Assembly: GCA_910587765.1 (NCBI GenBank)
Contig: CAJUNR010000018.1
Span: forward strand, 23,492-87,491
DNA length: 64,000 bases
Direction: 5' to 3'
Source of the DNA: an uncultured Lachnospiraceae bacterium
Lineage (GTDB): Bacteria; Bacillota; Clostridia; Lachnospirales; Lachnospiraceae
Numbering within the stretch: position 1 is the stretch's first letter; the number at the start of each line of letters is the position of its first letter. The notes under the pieces were generated by a model. The model worked only from the letters and a program-made list of their open reading frames with translations. It was not told the DNA's origin and did no database searches. The position numbers were made by a program, and so were the translations under genes. Positions 60,475 through 64,000 of the stretch are shown piece by piece.

Positions 60475-60954
60475 TATGCTCTCCGGCTTTGTCAGCGCCA
60501 GCAGCGGCCTGGGAGGGACAATCCTCGCCCCGGTCATGCAGGGACTGATTGAACGCGCGGGTCTGCGGATGATGCTGATTGTTCTCTGTATTCCGGTCAT
60601 CCTGTTGATCCCGGTTTCTCTCTGGCTTTCCAAAACCGAGAAAGGCGCAAAGAAAGTCGGGACGGTTTCGGGGCGGCAATCGCCCTCGCTCCGCGCCCTT
60701 GCAAAAGACGCTGCGGGGGATAAATCTTATCTCTGCGTTGCCGGGGCCTTTTTTACCTGCGGTTTCCACATGGTCATTATCGAAACCCACTTGTTCAGTC
60801 AGTATGTTTCTTATGGGTTTACAGAGCAGAGCGCGGCGCTGGCTTTCTCGGTTTACGGGGTGGCGGCGATGCTGGGCTGTATTATCAACGGAGTTCTGGA
60901 CAGCCGTTTTCCAAACAAGTGGGTGCTGGGCGGTACATACGCCGTCCGTATTCC
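60475..60954 (+). pseudogene. Fragment of an MFS transporter
   Basis: A frame starting near MLSGFVSASSGLGGTILAP has about five membrane helices up to FPNKWVLGGTYA and is typical of a 12-helix MFS carrier (helices 5-9). Start and end are missing; it then runs in frame into recombinase sequence. Confidence 0.7.
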
Positions 60955-61792
60955 CATCGGCAAGCGTAGGTTGAAAACCGTCACCGCCGACCATCTGCAA
61001 GCCTATATGGACCTGTTGAGCTTCGGCGGCACGAATCCTGACGGTACACCGGCAAAGGCGCTGAGTGTGGGGTGCATCCGTCTGTCTCTGCCGTCCTTCA
61101 AAATTCCTTCCGCTTCGCGGTCTTTCCCAAGCGCCTGATTACCTTTAATCCCATGCAGTATGTGGTCCGCCGGTCCAAGGGCGACGACTACGACCTGTTT
61201 GAGAGCGGGGCCGATCAGGAGGGCGCGGTTCCTACCATCACCCATGAGCAGTATCAAAGCCTGACCGATTTTCTAAAAGCCAAGAATAACCCCGCGCTTC
61301 TCCCCATCCAGATCGCCTACTACACCGGGCTTCGGATTGGCGAGGTCTGCGGGCTGACGTGGCAGGACATTGATCTGAAAGAACAGTGTCTGACGGTCCG
61401 CCGCAGTATGCGCTACAACGGGACGCGGCACAAGCTGGAGGTCGGGGCCACCAAGCGAAAGAAAATCCGAACCGTGGACTTCTGCAACGCCCTGGCGGAT
61501 ATTCTCCAGCAGGCGAAGCGGGAGCAGGCTCGGAACAGTCTGAAATATGGGGCGCTTTATCGGCTCAACTACTGCAAAGAGGTCAAGGAAAAGAACCGTA
61601 CCTATTACGAGGTCTACATGCTGCCCAGGACGGAGGCCACGCCGGAGACGGATAAATACCTGTCCTTTGTGTGCCTCCGGCCTGACGGGGCCATCGAAAC
61701 GCCCAGCACCGTCAGCCTTATGTGCCGGAGGGCCAAGGAGAAGGTCCCCGGCCTGGAGGACTTCCACTTCCACATGCTGCGGCACCCATATG
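60955..61792 (+). pseudogene. Frameshifted and truncated tyrosine recombinase
   Basis: An SAM-like core-binding part (GKRRLKTVTADHLQAYMDLL) is followed near 61085 by a one-base loss, after which the frame at 61090-61790 carries on with FRFAVFPKRLITFNPMQYV, the catalytic block YYTGLRIGEVCGLTWQDID (first Arg), and FHFHMLRH. The sequence stops right after the HxxR motif, so the last His and the nucleophilic Tyr are gone. It is a Tn916-family-like integrase remnant. Confidence 0.8.
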
Positions 61793-61858
61793 TCAAGCAC
61801 AAGACAAAAAGTTTTTTGAGAAATTTCAGATTTTTTCAAGGCCAATCCTTGCGCTCCA

Positions 61859-62712
61859 TCACATTCCCTCCACACAAAAGTCTTTCACTTTCCAAACAAT
61901 ATCAACCTGATTTCCGGGGTTAATATTCACACGTTCAATCAGTGCGTCAGCAAGGGAGGTGCTCAATCCGCCGGCGGCTGAAATTTCCTGCGCCAGTTCC
62001 AGTCTGGCGTTCTTTGTTTTGGCATCCATTTTCGCCTGGGAGATTTCAGCAGTGAGCGCGTTATGGACTTGCCGCAGCCGTTCCAGTTCTGTATCAACAT
62101 CGGCTTTCTGTGCCTTGTATTCCTCCATGCTGATTACTTTCAGTAAAACCTGCTCATATAGCACCCGTTTCCGGTCAAGGCAGCTTTCCACGCGCTGGCC
62201 ATATTCTGTCTGCTTTGCAATCTTCGCATCCAGCAGGCTGGCATTTGCGATATTCTCCACATTCAAAATCACCTGCGCCTGCTTGGAAATAATCTCATAG
62301 AGGATTGTTTCCAAATCCTTTTCGGCAATCCGCAGGCCGTGGCAGGCAGCGGACTGATCCACCTCCGTATGCTTGCAGACAAAGAAATGGCTTTTGCTTG
62401 GATTGCGCGGCATTGCGTGTCCGCAACAGCCGCAAAAGACCTTGCCGCGCAGGGGGTACAGATGGACGTTTTTCTTAATGCAGCGTTTCTTTGGCTTTAA
62501 CTCCTGCACCCGCTGGAATAACTCTTTGCTGATGATTGCCGGATGGTGGTCGGGTATTCTGACCCACTCGCTTTCATCACGGTTCCGTACCCGGCTGCTC
62601 CCCACCTCAACCACCTGCTTTCTGCCTATGACATAAGTGCCAATGTAGCGTTCATCCAGCAAAATGTTTCGTATGGTCGATCTCTGCCAAATCTGATGGG
62701 TTCGGGAATCCT
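61859..62712 (-). pseudogene. C-terminal part of a large serine recombinase
   Basis: On the minus strand the frame reads WQRSTIRNILLDERYIGTYV, continues through the zinc ribbon (FCGCCGHAMPRNPSK, then FFVCKHTEV) and a long coiled coil, and stops at 61859. The N-terminal resolvase domain with the catalytic Ser is missing. Start region abuts a DUF3848-like N-terminus near 62700. Large serine recombinases move integrative elements; this copy is inactive. Confidence 0.8.
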
Positions 62713-62826
62713 GCCCGCGCCGTCAATCAGTTCCTGCCGGTCTTTTAACAGCAGGTTGGCGCGGTACTCACTATAATTTTCCGTGATACGGTCGATTAAC
62801 TGCCGCCGCAGTTTTTCAGTGTCCAT
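62700..62826 (-). pseudogene. N-terminal fragment of a DUF3848-like protein
   Basis: ATG 62826 follows AAGGAGGGATCGG. The first 40 residues (MDTEKLRRQLIDRITENYSE) resemble the start of DUF3848/DUF3849 proteins of conjugative elements; after about GAGRI the frame passes into recombinase DNA. Confidence 0.55.
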
Positions 62827-62844
62827 ATAAATCCGATCCCTCCT

Positions 62845-63338
62845 TTACGGTAAATTTTCATGGGTTAATTCCTCCGCCAGTCCGGGGCTTGGTTCCACCT
62901 CGTTTCCCCATGCGTCCCAGCCGGGGACTCTCTGGCGGGCAAACAGTTCCACACGGGGCAGATCGCCCATCAGGGAAACAATCCGCTCCCGAATCATATC
63001 CGGCTTTTTGCTGTGCTGCTCCACCGGCGATACAATCACCTGATGGACGGCGGCGGACTGGCGTTTCGGGCTTCCCCTGGTTGCCAGCAGGCACAGTTCC
63101 GCATTGGCGCGTGTCCAGTGTCCCAGCCCCCAAAAGAGGGAGGGGGATTTCCGGTTCTGCTTCACCCATACAAACGCCACGGTCTTATAGGTGAAGCCCC
63201 ACGCCTTAATAACAGAAAAGGCTTCCAGCAGCGTCGGCATTGTGACCCATAAAAACAGCGCACAGTCTTTTGCCGCCAGTTTCCCCACCGGCAACGCCCG
63301 GATGTCCTCAATGTGCATGGTGGGGTAGTGGTTTTGCT
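62845..63338 (-). pseudogene. C-terminal fragment of an MT-A70 adenine methyltransferase
   Basis: 157 residues in the frame from MHIEDIRALPVGKLAAKD. The block LFLWVTMPTLLEAFSVIKAWGF and the end with ELFARQRVPGWDAWGNEV are characteristic of MT-A70-type N6-adenine methyltransferases of phages and integrative elements. The catalytic DPPW box and the first part are missing; upstream bases encode NHYPT and then relaxase sequence. Confidence 0.8.
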
Positions 63339-64000
63339 CGCTTCGTATTTGTCAATGTAGGACAGCATGGTGTTGATGGCTTTTATGCGTTTCTCGCTTT
63401 TTTTCATGTTCCCCATGACGGAAACGGCGTTCTGGCTGATTTCATCCAGCCGGGTATCAAGGCTCTCCACGGTGGAGATTCCTTTCTTCCGCAGGAAGTC
63501 CATGGCCGCCTGCACTTTATTGTAGTCGGCAACGGTTCCTTTCAGCTTCCCTCTGGAAGTCCAGTCGGCACGTTCCCCGCTCCGCAGTTCCAGATACTGA
63601 AAAAGCAGTTCCGGGAGTGTCGGCTCCTTGGCCTGCTCCAATGCTTCCAGCAGCACGGCCTTTTTCTCTTTTAAATCGGCAATCCAGCCTTTTAAGTGGC
63701 GCACCATCTGGCGGATGGACTGCATGAGGGAGTTGGCGGCTTTGATGTCCCGGTTCAGGTTGCCGATGTTGGTCTGGATTCCCTTCTTCTCCATCTGACA
63801 GACGGCTGGCCCCATGTGGACGGTGGGGATTTTATCAATCCCCTGTCGGGCATAGGAGCGCAGGTCAAGCCGTTCCGGGCGGTCGTTGGCTTCCAGATAG
63901 CGGTTGGCCGTGTCCGCCCATCCCTGCCGCCAGATTTCAGCGTATTTCTGGTCGTTCCAGTCCACGGTGTTCTCCTTGTGGCTTTTCCATCTGCCGGACG
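63330..64000 (-). pseudogene. C-terminal part of a MobA/MobL-type relaxase (runs off window)
   Basis: The frame is open to the window end. It reads VDWNDQKYAEIWRQGWADTA, then LRSYARQGIDKIPTVHMGPAV, MEKKGIQTNIGNLNRDIKA and a coiled-coil tail up to LSYIDKYEASK. This is the part of MobL relaxases just after the nicking domain. Near 63338 it changes to methyltransferase sequence in another frame, so the C-terminus is lost. Whether the N-terminal relaxase domain exists lies beyond the window. Confidence 0.75.

Noticed and set aside
59752..60552. A 266-codon ORF containing a Walker A motif
   Set aside because: Only the middle (about 59860-60474) fits a helicase; both ends are other sequence read in the wrong frame.
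60302..61138. A 278-codon ORF that looks like one protein
   Set aside because: It joins out-of-frame helicase DNA, an MFS fragment and the start of a recombinase; it is a product of the mosaic joins, not a gene.
1..64000. CRISPR arrays
   Set aside because: No regularly spaced direct repeats of suitable length were seen.
59205..64000. A complete conjugative element or prophage
   Set aside because: All recognisable pieces are truncated; there is no T4SS, no intact integrase, no structural phage gene.

Overview
The window looks like a chromosomal segment of a spore-forming Clostridia, most likely Lachnospiraceae. The reasons are a moderately GC-rich genome with strong Gram-positive ribosome binding sites, a SpoVD-like transpeptidase, an Spo0E-like small protein with Spo0A-type boxes, NfnAB, MinCDE next to MreBCD and RodA, SepF, and many clostridial DUF families. 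Nearly all genes from 1 to 59 kb lie on the minus strand in compact operons; only a tRNA, four short plus-strand genes and the mobile debris break this.

Layout by region. 1-4.4 kb: two adjacent dynamin-like GTPases (one cut by the window edge) and a NADAR glycosidase. 4.5-5.1 kb: tRNA-Gly(CCC) and a small coiled-coil protein. 5.1-11.2 kb: a short dcw-type division cluster, mraZ-rsmH-ftsL-PBP-SpoVD-like PBP, behind a promoter with three MraZ boxes. 11.4-13.7 kb: lgt with an overlapping Spo0E-like gene, then ychF. 13.9-16.4 kb: a Uma2-family protein, a small protein, and a decayed ABC-permease/XRE regulator locus. 16.6-18.4 kb: a VanRS-like two-component system. 18.5-24.4 kb: DUF1266/DUF2185 protein, nitroreductase, DUF4317, rlmH, a small membrane protein and nfnAB. 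24.4-38.3 kb: zinc-ribbon surface protein, ftsK, an HPr-like protein, cstA with a hypothetical partner, aroB-lspA-RluA-type synthase, a sepF operon, a P-loop protein, D,D-carboxypeptidase and mgsA. 38.3-49.4 kb: a long cell-shape operon (FAD oxidoreductase, DUF4321, radC, mreBCD, PBP2, minCDE, rodA, running on into mgsA and dac). 49.5-57.7 kb: mutS-mutL-miaA-PLP enzyme-flavoprotein. 57.8-59.0 kb: a second D,D-carboxypeptidase.

From about 59.2 kb to the end the character changes completely. Nine truncated pieces of mobile-element genes are joined end to end: PAPS-reductase-like, HTH, helicase, MFS, tyrosine recombinase, serine recombinase, DUF3848-like, MT-A70 methylase and MobL relaxase. None is intact. 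The left block reads rightward and the right block reads leftward. This is either a real graveyard of integrative elements or a mis-assembled stretch; the sequence alone cannot decide.

The core of the window concerns envelope growth and division: peptidoglycan transpeptidases, elongasome and divisome placement, lipoprotein maturation (lgt and lspA) and carboxypeptidases. I do not see one complete, clearly new system. The best leads are the tandem Spo0A-type boxes before lgt and the Spo0E-like gene, an RBS-sequestering hairpin before the SpoVD-like gene, an HPr with Arg in place of Ser46, the dynamin pair beside NADAR, a dispersed palindromic repeat shared by two loci, a long structured leader before the shape operon, and the mobile-gene mosaic.
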